Below the pieces are notes generated by a model. The model saw only the letters and a program-made list of their open reading frames with translations. It did not search any database and was not told the origin of the DNA. From assembly GCF_030345095.1 (NCBI RefSeq), contig NZ_CP128360.1:1240001-1304000 (forward strand): DNA of 64,000 nt, read 5' to 3'. Of this stretch, positions 17,269-25,930 are shown in pieces; within the stretch, counting starts at the first letter, position 1; the number at the start of each line of letters is the position of its first letter. The translations under genes and the position numbers were made by a program. Source of the DNA: Solwaraspora sp. WMMA2056 (GTDB lineage Bacteria > Actinomycetota > Actinomycetes > Mycobacteriales > Micromonosporaceae).

Positions 17269-17913
17269 TCAGGCCTTGCGGGCGACCAGGATGCCGAGCG
17301 GCGGCCGGTCCGGGGCCGGCGGAGTCTGTTCCACGGTCACCAGGACCAGAAAACCTGCCTCGGCCAGCAACCTCGCCACCTCGGCCGGCCGCTGCCGATG
17401 GAAGCTCAGGTCGATCCGCTTGCCCTCGAACTCGTCGCGGTGCCGGATCTCGTCGCCGACCTGGAACACCAACATCAGGTAGCCGCCGGGCGTCAGCACC
17501 CGGTGGAACTCGGCGAACGCCGCCGGTCGCCGGTCGTACGGCAGGTGGATGATCGAGAAGTAGGCGAGCAGCCCGCCGAGCCCGCTGTCGGGCAGGTCCA
17601 GCTCCAGCATCGAGCCGACCTCGAACCGCAGCTGCGGGTACGCCTGCCGGGCGTGGGTGATCATGCCCGGTGACAGGTCGACGCCGACGGCGTCCAGCCC
17701 GTGCCCGGCCAACAGTACGGTGACCCGGCCTGGCCCGCAGCCCACGTCGGCGACCGTACGGTTGCCCGTCGAGAGCACCAGTTCGGCGAACAGGCCCAGC
17801 ATGGCCCGGTCCAGCGGGGCCTCGTCCAGGGCCGTCTGCACCTCCCGGACGTACTCGTCGACGATGGCGTCGTAGGAGTCCCGGGTGGCGGTCAGGAAGT
17901 CGGAGTCAGTCAC
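17269..17913 (-). CDS. Class I SAM-dependent methyltransferase
   Basis: About 214 residues with a Rossmann-type methyltransferase fold. Motif I is VADVGCGPGRVTVLLAGHGLDAVGVDLSPGMITHAR, motif II region is SMLELDLPDSGLGGLLAYFSIIHLP, and motif III is LTPGGYLMLVFQVGD. This resembles UbiE/small-molecule methyltransferases. The substrate is unknown. The preferred start is GTG at 17913, which overlaps the stop of the upstream beta-propeller gene by 8 bp; another GTG at 17922 adds three residues. The overlap implies translational coupling with the upstream gene. Confidence 0.85.
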   Translation of the reverse strand: MTDSDFLTATRDSYDAIVDEYVREVQTALDEAPLDRAMLGLFAELVLSTGNRTVADVGCGPGRVTVLLAGHGLDAVGVDLSPGMITHARQAYPQLRFEVGSMLELDLPDSGLGGLLAYFSIIHLPYDRRPAAFAEFHRVLTPGGYLMLVFQVGDEIRHRDEFEGKRIDLSFHRQRPAEVARLLAEAGFLVLVTVEQTPPAPDRPPLGILVARKA

Positions 17914-19177
17914 CCGCAGCACGGTAGCGGCGGCGCAGCCGCACCGTCACCGGCACCACGACGACGGCCAGGCCGACGGCGAGCCACAGCCAGAGCCGGG
18001 GGCCGGGCCACCGGGAGGGCACCTGCGCCGGCCGGACCGTCCCGGTCGCGACCGCCCGGTCCGCGACGTCGACCGCCCGCACCCCGTCGGCAAACGTCAT
18101 CCACACCGTCGGCGCGTCGGCACCGGGGGCCAACGACACCAGCTGTACGCCGCCGACGTGTCCGGCGTGGATCCGCTGGCTCAGCGCCCAGACCCCACTC
18201 ATGCCGGCGGAAGCTGGCTGGTAGGCGACCACCAGGGCGCTGCCGTCCGGCCGCCAGCCGAGCAGCCGTACCGCCGTCACGTCCGCCACGGTCGGTAGTC
18301 GCGGACCCGGCGCGTCGGCCCCGGTCACCGGGTCGACCGCGACGAGCCGCCAGTCGTCGCCGTCACGTTCGGCCAGGGTCACCGCCTGCCCGTCCGGCTG
18401 CCAGGCGCCCTTGCCGGCCAAGGTCCGACCGGGCGGCAGGTCGAGCGTATGCCGCCGGCCCGAGCCCAGGTCCATGATGGTCAGTCGGCTGCCGGACTGC
18501 AGCGCCAGACGTCGGCCGTCGGCGGCGAACGCCACCGCGTACCCGGCGACGAGCGTGTCGTCGACGGTGGCCAACTTCCGCACGGACCCGTCGGCCACGT
18601 CGACCAGACTGACGACCGCCGCGTACGCCGACCGGTCCGACGTACGCGGCACCGAGTCCACCACCACCAGCTGGTCGCCGGACGGCGACCAGGCCAGCGG
18701 CCGGGTCAGGACACTGGCGGCGTCCCCCGGCCCGAGCGCGGCCACCGTACGGTCACCGAGGTGCCGGATCCGCACCCCGGTGCCCCCCTGCGCGGAGTCC
18801 CACTGATGCGCCAGGCGGGTCCCGTCCGGTGAGAGCAGCACCACCTCACCGGCCGGTGCGTCCACCCCGACCCGGTGCACCCGGTACCGGTCCGCGCCAG
18901 CGTCGACCACCGCCACGGCCCCGGCATCGTCACCGCCGAATCCGCTGACCGCGACCGCCGCCGCACCGATCGGGAACGGATCGGTGATCCGCAGAGCGCC
19001 CCACGGCGGCGTGCCGACCCGGTCCGGCAGGGCATCGGCGGTCCCACCCACCGGCCGGGAGCCGGCCAGCAGCACGGATCCGCCGATCAACAGCAGAACG
19101 GCAGTGGTGGTGGCGGCCCACCGCCACCGGCGGACGATCGTCGCCGTCGTCGGGTGCATAAGGCATCGACGCGCCAC
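17906..19177 (-). CDS. Membrane-anchored beta-propeller (WD40/TolB-like) protein
   Basis: About 423 residues. One hydrophobic segment near the N-terminus (RWAATTTAVLLLIGGSVLLAG) and one near the C-terminus (WLWLAVGLAVVVVPVTV) bracket a beta-rich region with repeated propeller-like strands: VLLSPDGTRLAHQWD, PLAWSPSGDQLVVVDS, AVAFAADGRRLALQSG, KGAWQPDGQAVTLAE and LLGWRPDGSALVVAY. The extracytoplasmic propeller may bind protein or sugar partners. The start is GTG 19177, with GAAGG upstream; ATG 19159 is the alternative. It is coupled to the methyltransferase downstream and divergent from the next gene. Function unknown. Confidence 0.7.
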   Translation of the reverse strand: MARRCLMHPTTATIVRRWRWAATTTAVLLLIGGSVLLAGSRPVGGTADALPDRVGTPPWGALRITDPFPIGAAAVAVSGFGGDDAGAVAVVDAGADRYRVHRVGVDAPAGEVVLLSPDGTRLAHQWDSAQGGTGVRIRHLGDRTVAALGPGDAASVLTRPLAWSPSGDQLVVVDSVPRTSDRSAYAAVVSLVDVADGSVRKLATVDDTLVAGYAVAFAADGRRLALQSGSRLTIMDLGSGRRHTLDLPPGRTLAGKGAWQPDGQAVTLAERDGDDWRLVAVDPVTGADAPGPRLPTVADVTAVRLLGWRPDGSALVVAYQPASAGMSGVWALSQRIHAGHVGGVQLVSLAPGADAPTVWMTFADGVRAVDVADRAVATGTVRPAQVPSRWPGPRLWLWLAVGLAVVVVPVTVRLRRRYRAAGD

Positions 19178-19253
19178 GTACCGCCTTCGGTTGTCGGTCC
19201 GTTCGATCGTCGACCCAGTCGCGGTGTCGCACCTGGCTGCTTGGATGGTCGTC

Positions 19254-19706
19254 ATGGGAGTGCTCTACGACTACTTTCGGGCGGCCGGCGACGACGCGGC
19301 GGTCGCCCTGATCGACGGTCTGGTGGGCGGCCCGACGACCGCCGCCGGTGCGGTGGACGCCGTCGACTGCAAGGGCATCGACCCCGACGTCGCCCTCGGC
19401 AGCCTCGTCGCCTTCGTCCGTGGCGTCGCCTGGCGGCCCGACCTGGTGCGCAGCGATCTTGTCGGGGACCCCGACGACGACACTCCCTGGCTGCTGCGTA
19501 TCGACGACGGCACCCGGGACACCCTGGCCGGCATCGACAGCGGCCAGGCGCCGCAGCTGTCGGCACGATGGGGGCGGACCGACGAGCTGGCGCCCACCGG
19601 CCCGCTGCCCGACGATCACCTCGTACCGGTGATCGAGGCCATCGCCGGTCTCGCCAGGCGGGCCCGCGACGACGGTGACCACCTCTACTGCTGGTGCAGC
19701 CTCTGA
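19254..19706 (+). CDS. Conserved actinobacterial hypothetical protein (MGVLYDYF family)
   Basis: A 150-residue soluble acidic protein opening with MGVLYDYFRAAGDDAAVALIDG and ending HLYCWCSL. The opening and the Tyr-Cys-Trp-Cys type ending recur in a family of uncharacterised actinomycete proteins I recall only as hypothetical. No catalytic motif or membrane segment is visible. The start is ATG 19254; an in-frame ATG at 19245 is possible. It reads away from the beta-propeller gene and towards the two-component pair, 46 bp upstream of the response regulator. Confidence 0.65.
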   Translation: MGVLYDYFRAAGDDAAVALIDGLVGGPTTAAGAVDAVDCKGIDPDVALGSLVAFVRGVAWRPDLVRSDLVGDPDDDTPWLLRIDDGTRDTLAGIDSGQAPQLSARWGRTDELAPTGPLPDDHLVPVIEAIAGLARRARDDGDHLYCWCSL

Positions 19707-19711
19707 CCGAT

Positions 19712-19728
19712 TCTCATCCGACTCCCAT
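19712..19728 (+). promoter_or_regulatory. Direct repeat TCTCAT-N5-TCCCAT, candidate response-regulator site
   Basis: TCTCAT (19712-19717) and TCCCAT (19723-19728) are spaced 11 bp start to start, the usual spacing of half-sites bound in tandem by OmpR/PhoB-type regulators. They lie 25 bp before the response-regulator gene, so autoregulation is plausible. Confidence 0.4.
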
Positions 19729-19752
19729 GTTCGCGTGATCTGATCGGCGGAC

Positions 19753-20460
19753 ATGGGCAGCTCAGGCGAACGCATCCTGGTCGTCGACGACCAGCCGAAC
19801 ATCGTCGACATGCTCGTCACCGTGCTCACCTTCCACGGCTACACGGTCGACACCGCCGGCACCGTGACCGAGGCGCAGCAGTCGGCGGTACGACACCGAC
19901 CCGACCTGGTGGTACTCGACGTGATGCTGCCCGACGGTGACGGGTTCGACCTCTGCCGGCGGCTGCGGGCCGACGGGCACCGGTTCGGCATCGTCTTCCT
20001 GACCGCCCGCGACGCCCGGCGTGACCTGGTCTCCGGGCTCACCCTCGGTGGCGACGACTACCTGACCAAGCCCTTCGCCGTCGACGAACTGCTGGCCCGG
20101 ATCCGGGCGGTGCTGCGCCGGGTCGGTGCCGTCGGGCGACCCGATGACGCCGCCCGGTCCGTGCTGCGTTACGCGGACCTTTCGCTGGACGAGGACACGC
20201 TGCTGGTGACCCGGGCCGGCCAGCCGGTACGGCTGTCGCCGACCGAGTTCAAACTGCTGCGGTACCTGATGCTCAACGCCGGCCGGGTGCTGTCCCGGAC
20301 CCAGATCCTGGAAGCGGTGTGGAGCTACGACTTCGGCGGCGAGTCGAACGTCGTCGACACCTACGTCGGGTACCTGCGGCGCAAACTCGACCCGCTCGGC
20401 GAACCGATCATCGTTACCCACCGTGGGTTCGGATACGCATTGCGTACTGGTGGGGGGTGA
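19753..20460 (+). CDS. OmpR/PhoB-type response regulator
   Basis: A 235-residue protein. The receiver domain (about 7-120) has the acidic pair DD, the phosphoacceptor Asp56 in LVVLDVMLPDGDG, Thr in VFLTAR and Lys in YLTKPFA. The C-terminal winged helix (about 140-232) carries LSPTEFKLLRYLMLNAGRVLSRTQILEAVW and VDTYVGYLRRKLD. It is the partner of the kinase 6 bp downstream. A tandem repeat at 19712-19728 may be its own site. The stimulus and regulon are not predictable from the sequence. Confidence 0.95.
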   Translation: MGSSGERILVVDDQPNIVDMLVTVLTFHGYTVDTAGTVTEAQQSAVRHRPDLVVLDVMLPDGDGFDLCRRLRADGHRFGIVFLTARDARRDLVSGLTLGGDDYLTKPFAVDELLARIRAVLRRVGAVGRPDDAARSVLRYADLSLDEDTLLVTRAGQPVRLSPTEFKLLRYLMLNAGRVLSRTQILEAVWSYDFGGESNVVDTYVGYLRRKLDPLGEPIIVTHRGFGYALRTGGG

Positions 20461-20466
20461 GGTGGC

Positions 20467-21978
20467 ATGCCGGTTGATCGCCCTCGTCGTGCCCCCCGCT
20501 GGTCGCTGCGCCGGTCGCTGACCGCCAGCACCGTCGCCTTGACCTGCGCCGCACTGCTCATCACCGGACTGGTCAGCGCGGTCGCGACCCGCCACCACCT
20601 GGTGAACCAGATCGACGACCAGCTGACCGCCGCCGCCGGACTGGTGACCCAGGGCAGCCGGCAGATCGCGCTGATCAGCGAGCGGGACCGGACGGTCCGC
20701 GCGGTCGTCGGACCGACCGAGTTCCTGGTGGAGATCCGCACCGGCACCGGGGAGCTGTCCCGGTTCGCCTCGACCGCCCCGGTGCCGGCGACGCCACTGC
20801 TGAACTCCGCGCCGGCACCATCACCAGGTGGGCGGTCACCACTGAGCACCGTCGCCACCCCGGAGGGCAAGTACCGGGTGGTGACCATCGACGTGGGGCC
20901 GGCCGTGGTGCTGCTCGGACTGCCGCTGGCCCCGGTCCAGCGGACCGTGACCCGGCTGATCGGCATCGAGGTGCTGGTCTCCATCGCGGTCGCCGTCGGG
21001 CTGGCGTTCCTGGCCAGGATGCTGATCGCGGCCCGGCTGCGGCCGCTGGACGACATCGCCCACACCGCCGACGCCATCGCCGCCGGCCAGGTGGACCGGC
21101 GGGTGCCGGTCACCGACGACCCACGACGGGTACGGCGTACCGAGGCAGGTCGGTTGACCCTGGCGGTCAACGGCATGCTGGACCGGATCCACGCCGCCCT
21201 GGCCGCCCGGGAACGCTCGGAGCAGCGGATGCGCGCCTTCGTCGCCGACGCCTCACACGAGCTGCGGACCCCGCTGACCGCGATCCGGGGTTACACCCAG
21301 CTGCTGCGCGCCGGAATGGTCGACGAGCAGCGGCGACCGGACGTCCTGCGCCGGCTCGACGACGAGGCCACCCGGATGTCGAAACTCGTCGGCGACCTGC
21401 TGTTCCTGGCCCGGCTGGACGTCGAGCCGCAGCTGCGGGACGAGCCGGTCGACGTCGCCGTCCTGGCCCGCGACGCGGTCGCCGACGCGCTCGCCGTCGA
21501 GCCGCACCGGGTGATCGCCCTGGACTCGCCGCCGCACGTGTGGGTCCGTGGTGACGCCGACGGGCTGCGGCAGGTGCTGGCGAACCTGCTGGCCAACGTA
21601 CGGGAGCACACGCCGGCCACGGCGCACGCCGAGGTGTCGGTGCGGCCGGACCGGGCCGGTGGTCCGGTCCGGGTCGCGGTGGCCGACAGCGGCCCGGGGC
21701 TGGCACCGGACGCCGTCGACCGGATCTTCGACCGCTTCTACCGGGCGGGTCCGTCGGTCGGGGCGGCGGCGGGTCCGTCGGCCGGCCCGTCGGCCGGCCC
21801 GGTGGGCCGCAGCGGGCAGGGGGCCGGGCTCGGCCTGGCGATCGTCGCCGCTACGGTCCGCACGCTCGGTGGTGAGGTCGGCGTCGACCCCGCTGCGGGT
21901 GACGGCACCACCGTGTGGTTCACCGTGCCGGCCGGGCCGCCACCTGCCGAGACCGGACCTGGCGAAACGTGTCCGTAA
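20467..21978 (+). CDS. Membrane sensor histidine kinase
   Basis: A 503-residue kinase: TM1 (about 17-40), an extracytoplasmic sensor loop of about 110 residues, TM2 (about 158-182), HAMP, then HisKA with phosphoacceptor His264 in ADASHELRTPLTAIRGY. The ATP-binding domain has the N box NLLANVREHTP, G1 DSGPGLAPD and G2 GQGAGLGLAI. Within the ATP lid there is a short repetitive insert (GPSAGPSAGP), probably from DNA slippage. It starts with ATG 20467, 6 bp after the response regulator, and forms a classic operon with it. Confidence 0.95.
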   Translation: MPVDRPRRAPRWSLRRSLTASTVALTCAALLITGLVSAVATRHHLVNQIDDQLTAAAGLVTQGSRQIALISERDRTVRAVVGPTEFLVEIRTGTGELSRFASTAPVPATPLLNSAPAPSPGGRSPLSTVATPEGKYRVVTIDVGPAVVLLGLPLAPVQRTVTRLIGIEVLVSIAVAVGLAFLARMLIAARLRPLDDIAHTADAIAAGQVDRRVPVTDDPRRVRRTEAGRLTLAVNGMLDRIHAALAARERSEQRMRAFVADASHELRTPLTAIRGYTQLLRAGMVDEQRRPDVLRRLDDEATRMSKLVGDLLFLARLDVEPQLRDEPVDVAVLARDAVADALAVEPHRVIALDSPPHVWVRGDADGLRQVLANLLANVREHTPATAHAEVSVRPDRAGGPVRVAVADSGPGLAPDAVDRIFDRFYRAGPSVGAAAGPSAGPSAGPVGRSGQGAGLGLAIVAATVRTLGGEVGVDPAAGDGTTVWFTVPAGPPPAETGPGETCP

Positions 21979-22001
21979 CGCGGTAGCGCCAGCATACGGC
22001 C

Positions 22002-22499
22002 ATGCTGTTGCGCATCGAGCGGGCCGACTTCGCCGACCCGGGACTGTCCGTGTTCCTGCAGGCCCACCTCGACGACATCGCGCCGACCGCGCCGGCCGAG
22101 AGCCGGCACGCGCTGGACCTGACCGGGTTGCGCAAGCCCGGCGTCCAGCTCTGGGTGGCGCGCGACGGGGCGACGATCGTCGGTACCGGCGGGTTGGCAG
22201 AGGTCGAGCCGGGCCATGAGGAGATCAAGAGCATGCGGACCGACCCGCGGCACCGGGGCCGGGGCATCGCCACCGCGGTGCTGCGCCATCTGCTCGAGGA
22301 CGCCCGCAGGCGCGGGGTTCGGCGGGTGTCGTTGGAGACCGGCAGCATGGAGTTCTTCGCCGCTGCCCGGGCGTTGTACGCGAAGGCCGGCTTCGTGGAG
22401 TGTGCCCCGTTCGGTAGCTACCGGGACGATCCCAACAGCACCTTCTTCACGAAGCGGCTGGAGCAGTCGTTGACCGGGTCGGCTCAGGCCGTCACCTAG
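22002..22499 (+). CDS. GNAT family N-acetyltransferase
   Basis: A 165-residue protein with the GNAT fold. Motif A is IKSMRTDPRHRGRGIATAVLRHLLEDARRRG, with the acetyl-CoA-binding R/Q-x-x-G-x-G/A stretch as RHRGRGIA. The C-terminal RVSLETGSMEFFAAARALYAKAGFVECAPFG segment is typical of small-molecule or amino-acid acetyltransferases. It starts at ATG 22002, 23 bp after the kinase stop, and could be the last gene of that transcript. The acceptor is unknown. Confidence 0.88.
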   Translation: MLLRIERADFADPGLSVFLQAHLDDIAPTAPAESRHALDLTGLRKPGVQLWVARDGATIVGTGGLAEVEPGHEEIKSMRTDPRHRGRGIATAVLRHLLEDARRRGVRRVSLETGSMEFFAAARALYAKAGFVECAPFGSYRDDPNSTFFTKRLEQSLTGSAQAVT

Positions 22500-22752
22500 C
22501 CGCGCGACACCGGTCCGAGCACGGTCTACACCGACATGTACGTCCGCAGCTCCAGAAACGACTGCGCGATCACCTGGTACACGCTCCGAACGGAGGTCGG
22601 CCGCCGCAGATGTGCCAGTTGCCATCAGCAAGGGTTTTCCCGTAGAAATGTGCCTCAATCGCCGGCCTGGCCGCTGTCGGCAACCGATGCATGCACGCTG
22701 GACGGGGCGAGGGCATGCGGATCGGCCTCGTGGAGCTGGAGGTCTGGTGGTG
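22500..22752. other. Intergenic stretch before the large multidomain gene
   Basis: No convincing gene. A minus-strand frame ending at the TAG near 22533 reads VYQVIAQSFLELRTYMSV and could be the tail of a decayed gene. On the plus strand TTGCCA with a weak TAGAAA lies near 22620-22650, and GGAGG at 22738-22742 serves the next gene. Confidence 0.35.
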
Positions 22753-25368
22753 ATGGCGCTGCTGTCGCGGTGGCTCAGGCGGCGACCGCTGCCGGACGGT
22801 CCCGGCACCACACTGCCGCAGGCCGTTCATCCGCTGTGGCACGGCCGGGTCGCCGTCGTCTCGCACGCTGACGATCCGCCGGCGCTGCTGTGGCGACTGA
22901 TGCGCGACGCTACCGCCGCCCTCAGCCAGGACATCCTGGTCGTCGTGACCGACGCGGCGCTGTCCGACTCCTCCTGCGGCGCCGCGCTGCGTCAGGTGGT
23001 CGAACACGCGACGCGTAACCTGGGTGCCCGTCGGATCTGGGTGGACGCCGCCGGTATCGGCAGTCCGGACAACGTCTACGCCTCCTGGCTGCTGCGGCTG
23101 GCGGCGCACGTCAAGGTCGAACTGCTCGCCCCGGACGGGCCGCCGCACCTCACCGCGGACGGCACCCGGTACGTCGGTACCGGTACCGACGCCGGTGGTT
23201 GGTGGTCGTTTCAGCCCGGGGCCGATCCTGCCGTGGTCGCGAACCGGTTTCCGCCGCCGCCGTGGGAGGCGGCGATGCCGGATCATCCGGTCGGGCTGCC
23301 CGGCCTCGTCGCCGACCCGATTCCCGCCGGGTTCCTGCTGCGGGCCAGTGGCACGGCGGTGGTCGAGCCCACCGACCCGGCCTTCGACGTACCCGTGGAC
23401 CGCCGAGGTCCGACGCTGGTGCTCCGGCATGTCGGCGAGCCGCCGGTGGAGCCGGCCGAGCTGGCCGCGCTCTTCGCTGGCCTGCCGGCCCGGACGATGG
23501 TCCGCGTCGAGGTCGGTCTGCTGGATCCCGACCGGGTCCAGCCTCGACCACAGTGGCTCGACCGGCTGTCGGCGGCGCTCGACGCGGTACTCGACGGGGG
23601 CCGGTCCACCGCCGTACCGGAGCCGGTGGGGATCCGCCGGTCGACGCAGCCGCCACCGGAGTTGCTCAACAGCGGATGGACGCGGGTCGGTACCCGGCTC
23701 TACCGGCACATAGCCGAGCCCCAGTTGGTGGCGGAGGTCTCCGCAGCCGGCGTCCTGCTACGCAGGGCGGACGAGTTCCGCCGCGCGGACCTGGCCTTCA
23801 TCGACCCGGCCACCGGCATCCTGAGGCCCGATGCGGCGGCGTCGCGGCCACTGATGGCGGCGCTGCGCCGGGTCGTCGCGATGGCTCCCGACGGTCTGCT
23901 GGTCGACCTGGGACCGGAGCAACCGGTAGCCGTACGGCCGGCCGGGTCGCAGCCCGACCGACCGGTCGAGGCGTCGACGGGGGAACCGGTCGAGAAGGGG
24001 TACGTCGACCAGTCCGCCGCCGGGCCTCCGCCGCCGGCCGATGCAGCACCTCGCTCGACTGTGCCGTCGCAACCGGCAGTGGCGCGCCGGCCAGCCGTCG
24101 CGTCTCGACCAGTGACACTCGCGCCGGGACTGGACCCGGTCGGGCCGGTGCCGCAGTCGGCGCCACCGCACGTGTCACCGGCGCCCGCACCGGCATCACC
24201 TGCGTCGCCGGTGCTCGCACCCCCTCCGACGTTCCCGGCGCCCGCACATCCCGCACATCCCGCACCGACCCCGATCCCGACGCCCGCACCGCCACCGCCG
24301 TCGTTCGCCTACCCGCCGGTGATCACCAGCTCCGGACCGGACCCGGACGTGGCCGAGGACGAGCGGCCGGACGACGTCCCAGCGACGGTGGACGTACTAC
24401 CGCCGGCGGTGATTCCGCTGCCGGCAACGTCCGCCGGGGAGTCCGCCGTGGCGGACAGCGACCACGCCGGACCGGCCGGCCGGTACGTGCCTGCTGTCGC
24501 GACAGCGGTACCGGACCGTGACAGTACGCCGGCCGAGCAGCGTGAGTTCACCGCAGCCCTCGGATCGGCGTACACGGATTCGATCACCACGGTGAACGCA
24601 GCGCTGGCCGCCTGGCCCTCGCTTCGCCAGGACATCTCGGCGACCGCGAAGACCGACCTGGTGGCGATACGGGTCTACTTCGGCCGGTCGGAGCTGGGCG
24701 CGGCACGACTCAACGCCGGGTTGCGGGCCGGGCGGCAGCCGGAGCTGACCAGCTATCTGTCGTGCCTGGTGTCCGGGTTACGCCGGCTGCCGCCGTGCCG
24801 ACGGGCGATGCTCTGCCAGAGCCGGTTGGCGGTGCCGGCACGACAGCTCTACTCGGAGGGGGCGACGCTGGTCGAGCCGGGCTTCCGCAGCGTGAGCGGA
24901 GCCGGGCTGGCCGTCGAGGGTGCCGACGTCGACTATCTGGTCTGGTCCCGTACCGCCCGTCAGGCCGGCGCCCTCGCCGAGCGACAGGAGCTGGACGAGG
25001 CGGTCTTCCTGGCCGGGGCCCGGTTCAAGGTGCTCGCCGTGCGGGACATCGGCAAAAGGTGTGTCCATTTCGGCATCGGCCTTGCCGCCTGCCGGGCGGC
25101 CTGCCCCGGGACACCGACAACAGGCCAGCTCGAGCCCGGTAACCTGCCCCGGGGCGGCGCGGCACCATCTCCATGTCGATCTCCCGCAAGAGTCGACCGC
25201 GCCGCCCCACCAACCCCAACACCCCACCAACCACCCGACGCCCCAGCACGACCACCGACCACACGCCCGGCAACACCGCCCACCCGCCAGCCGCAAACAT
25301 CCGACAACCCAGGTAGCAGACAGGCCGACGTAGGGCCCGCAGCCAGGCGGAGTAGGGTAGGCCCTTGA
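22753..25368 (+). CDS. Large multidomain protein with a degenerate ADP-ribosyltransferase-like region and anomalous C-terminal tail
   Basis: About 871 residues. The N-terminal 390 residues contain two alpha/beta regions (HPLWHGRVAVVSHADDPPALL onward and LPGLVADPIPAGFLLRASG onward) that I have seen only in uncharacterised actinomycete proteins. A Pro/Ala linker (about 395-590) precedes a domain (about 593-760) with mono-ADP-ribosyltransferase-like features: Arg in LPPCRRAM, a GFRSVSG segment in place of the Ser-Thr-Ser strand, and DEAVFLAGARFKVL resembling the catalytic-Glu strand, although the ExE motif is not exact. After residue 760 the protein runs into about 105 residues of Pro/Thr/Gln sequence that look non-native. 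The start is ATG 22753 after GGAGG; GTG 22750 is also possible. Confidence 0.6.
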   Translation: MALLSRWLRRRPLPDGPGTTLPQAVHPLWHGRVAVVSHADDPPALLWRLMRDATAALSQDILVVVTDAALSDSSCGAALRQVVEHATRNLGARRIWVDAAGIGSPDNVYASWLLRLAAHVKVELLAPDGPPHLTADGTRYVGTGTDAGGWWSFQPGADPAVVANRFPPPPWEAAMPDHPVGLPGLVADPIPAGFLLRASGTAVVEPTDPAFDVPVDRRGPTLVLRHVGEPPVEPAELAALFAGLPARTMVRVEVGLLDPDRVQPRPQWLDRLSAALDAVLDGGRSTAVPEPVGIRRSTQPPPELLNSGWTRVGTRLYRHIAEPQLVAEVSAAGVLLRRADEFRRADLAFIDPATGILRPDAAASRPLMAALRRVVAMAPDGLLVDLGPEQPVAVRPAGSQPDRPVEASTGEPVEKGYVDQSAAGPPPPADAAPRSTVPSQPAVARRPAVASRPVTLAPGLDPVGPVPQSAPPHVSPAPAPASPASPVLAPPPTFPAPAHPAHPAPTPIPTPAPPPPSFAYPPVITSSGPDPDVAEDERPDDVPATVDVLPPAVIPLPATSAGESAVADSDHAGPAGRYVPAVATAVPDRDSTPAEQREFTAALGSAYTDSITTVNAALAAWPSLRQDISATAKTDLVAIRVYFGRSELGAARLNAGLRAGRQPELTSYLSCLVSGLRRLPPCRRAMLCQSRLAVPARQLYSEGATLVEPGFRSVSGAGLAVEGADVDYLVWSRTARQAGALAERQELDEAVFLAGARFKVLAVRDIGKRCVHFGIGLAACRAACPGTPTTGQLEPGNLPRGGAAPSPCRSPARVDRAAPPTPTPHQPPDAPARPPTTRPATPPTRQPQTSDNPGSRQADVGPAARRSRVGP
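25195..25320 (+). other. C/A-rich, strand-asymmetric tract before tRNA-Lys
   Basis: The plus strand here is strongly enriched in C and A and poor in G and T, unlike any neighbouring gene. It encodes the odd Pro/Thr/Gln tail of the preceding protein. It may be recombined DNA next to the tRNA, or a nucleic-acid-level feature. No internal repeat unit is exact. Confidence 0.4.
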
Positions 25369-25369
25369 C

Positions 25370-25445
25370 GGGCCGTTAGCTCAATCGGCAGAGCTGAGGA
25401 CTTTTAATCCTTAGGTTCTGGGTTCGAGTCCCAGGCGGCCCACCA
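25370..25445 (+). tRNA. tRNA-Lys (anticodon UUU)
   Basis: A 76-nt cloverleaf with encoded CCA. The acceptor stem GGGCCGT pairs with GCGGCCC (terminal T-G wobble), the D-arm contains TAGCTCAATCGGCAGAGC, the anticodon arm is GAGGA-CTTTTAA-TCCTT with TTT at the centre, and the T-arm is CTGGG-TTCGAGT-CCCAG. It lies at an abrupt change of content: an anomalous protein tail before it and a 485-bp gene-free stretch after it. Confidence 0.97.
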
Positions 25446-25479
25446 CCTGAACTGGGAAAATATAAGTTCATAAATGGAA

Positions 25480-25498
25480 GGCTCGGCTTTATCGAGCC
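25480..25498 (+). terminator. Hairpin after tRNA-Lys
   Basis: GGCTCG-GCTTTAT-CGAGCC gives a 6-bp stem and 7-nt loop 35 bp past the tRNA end. It could terminate the tRNA transcript. There is no T-tract. Confidence 0.4.
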
Positions 25499-25825
25499 GG
25501 GCTTGTCGGAAATGTGAGCTCTGCGGGGAACACCCAAGGAACACCCAGGTGCCACGACGGCATCGGCTGCGCGGGAGATGCTGGACCAGTGACCGCGTTC
25601 GCCGCCGAGTTCAGCCAGGTCATTCCCGGTAGCATGGGGGTGTGTGCCGAGGAGCGCCAGCACTGGACTCGGTCCTCCTCGGTGGTACTGCCCGTCTGAT
25701 CGCGACGCCCGGTGCTGTCGTACTCGCCGTCACCGCTTGACTGGCGCGGATACCCACGCGACCGATTGGCCCGCCGCATCGGCGGGCGAGGGCCCCACCA
25801 CACCGGCTACTCCTTGACCGGCTCG

Positions 25826-25852
25826 ACCCTCCCATTGCCCAGGTGGGAGGGT
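25826..25852. repeat. 9-bp inverted repeat in the scar region
   Basis: ACCCTCCCA (25826-25834) and TGGGAGGGT (25844-25852) are perfect complements separated by 9 nt. It lies about 80 bp before the truncated GH43 gene. It may be a terminator left from a lost gene, or the end of a lost element. Confidence 0.4.
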
Positions 25853-25930
25853 GTCCTCCGTAGCGGAGCGGTGCCCGGTGTCGGCGTACAGGTAGCAGTC
25901 CACAGCCAGGTACCCCGTCAATAGGCCTAG

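Larger units (their letters stand above)
25446..25930. other. Gene-free stretch after tRNA-Lys, likely remnant of an integration or deletion event
   Basis: No frame shows coding character. It contains a hairpin at 25480-25498, an imperfect tandem GGAACACCCA pair (25527-25536 and 25538-25547), and a 9-bp inverted repeat at 25826-25852. It ends at a TAG (25928-25930) immediately before GH43 homology starts. I see no integrase, excisionase or replication gene and no copy of the tRNA 3' end that would mark an att site. Confidence 0.5.

Noticed and set aside
25446-25930. Integrase or transposase remnant after tRNA-Lys
   Set aside because: I checked both strands for tyrosine-recombinase, serine-recombinase and DDE motifs and found none; only short unassignable frames exist, so no element is named.
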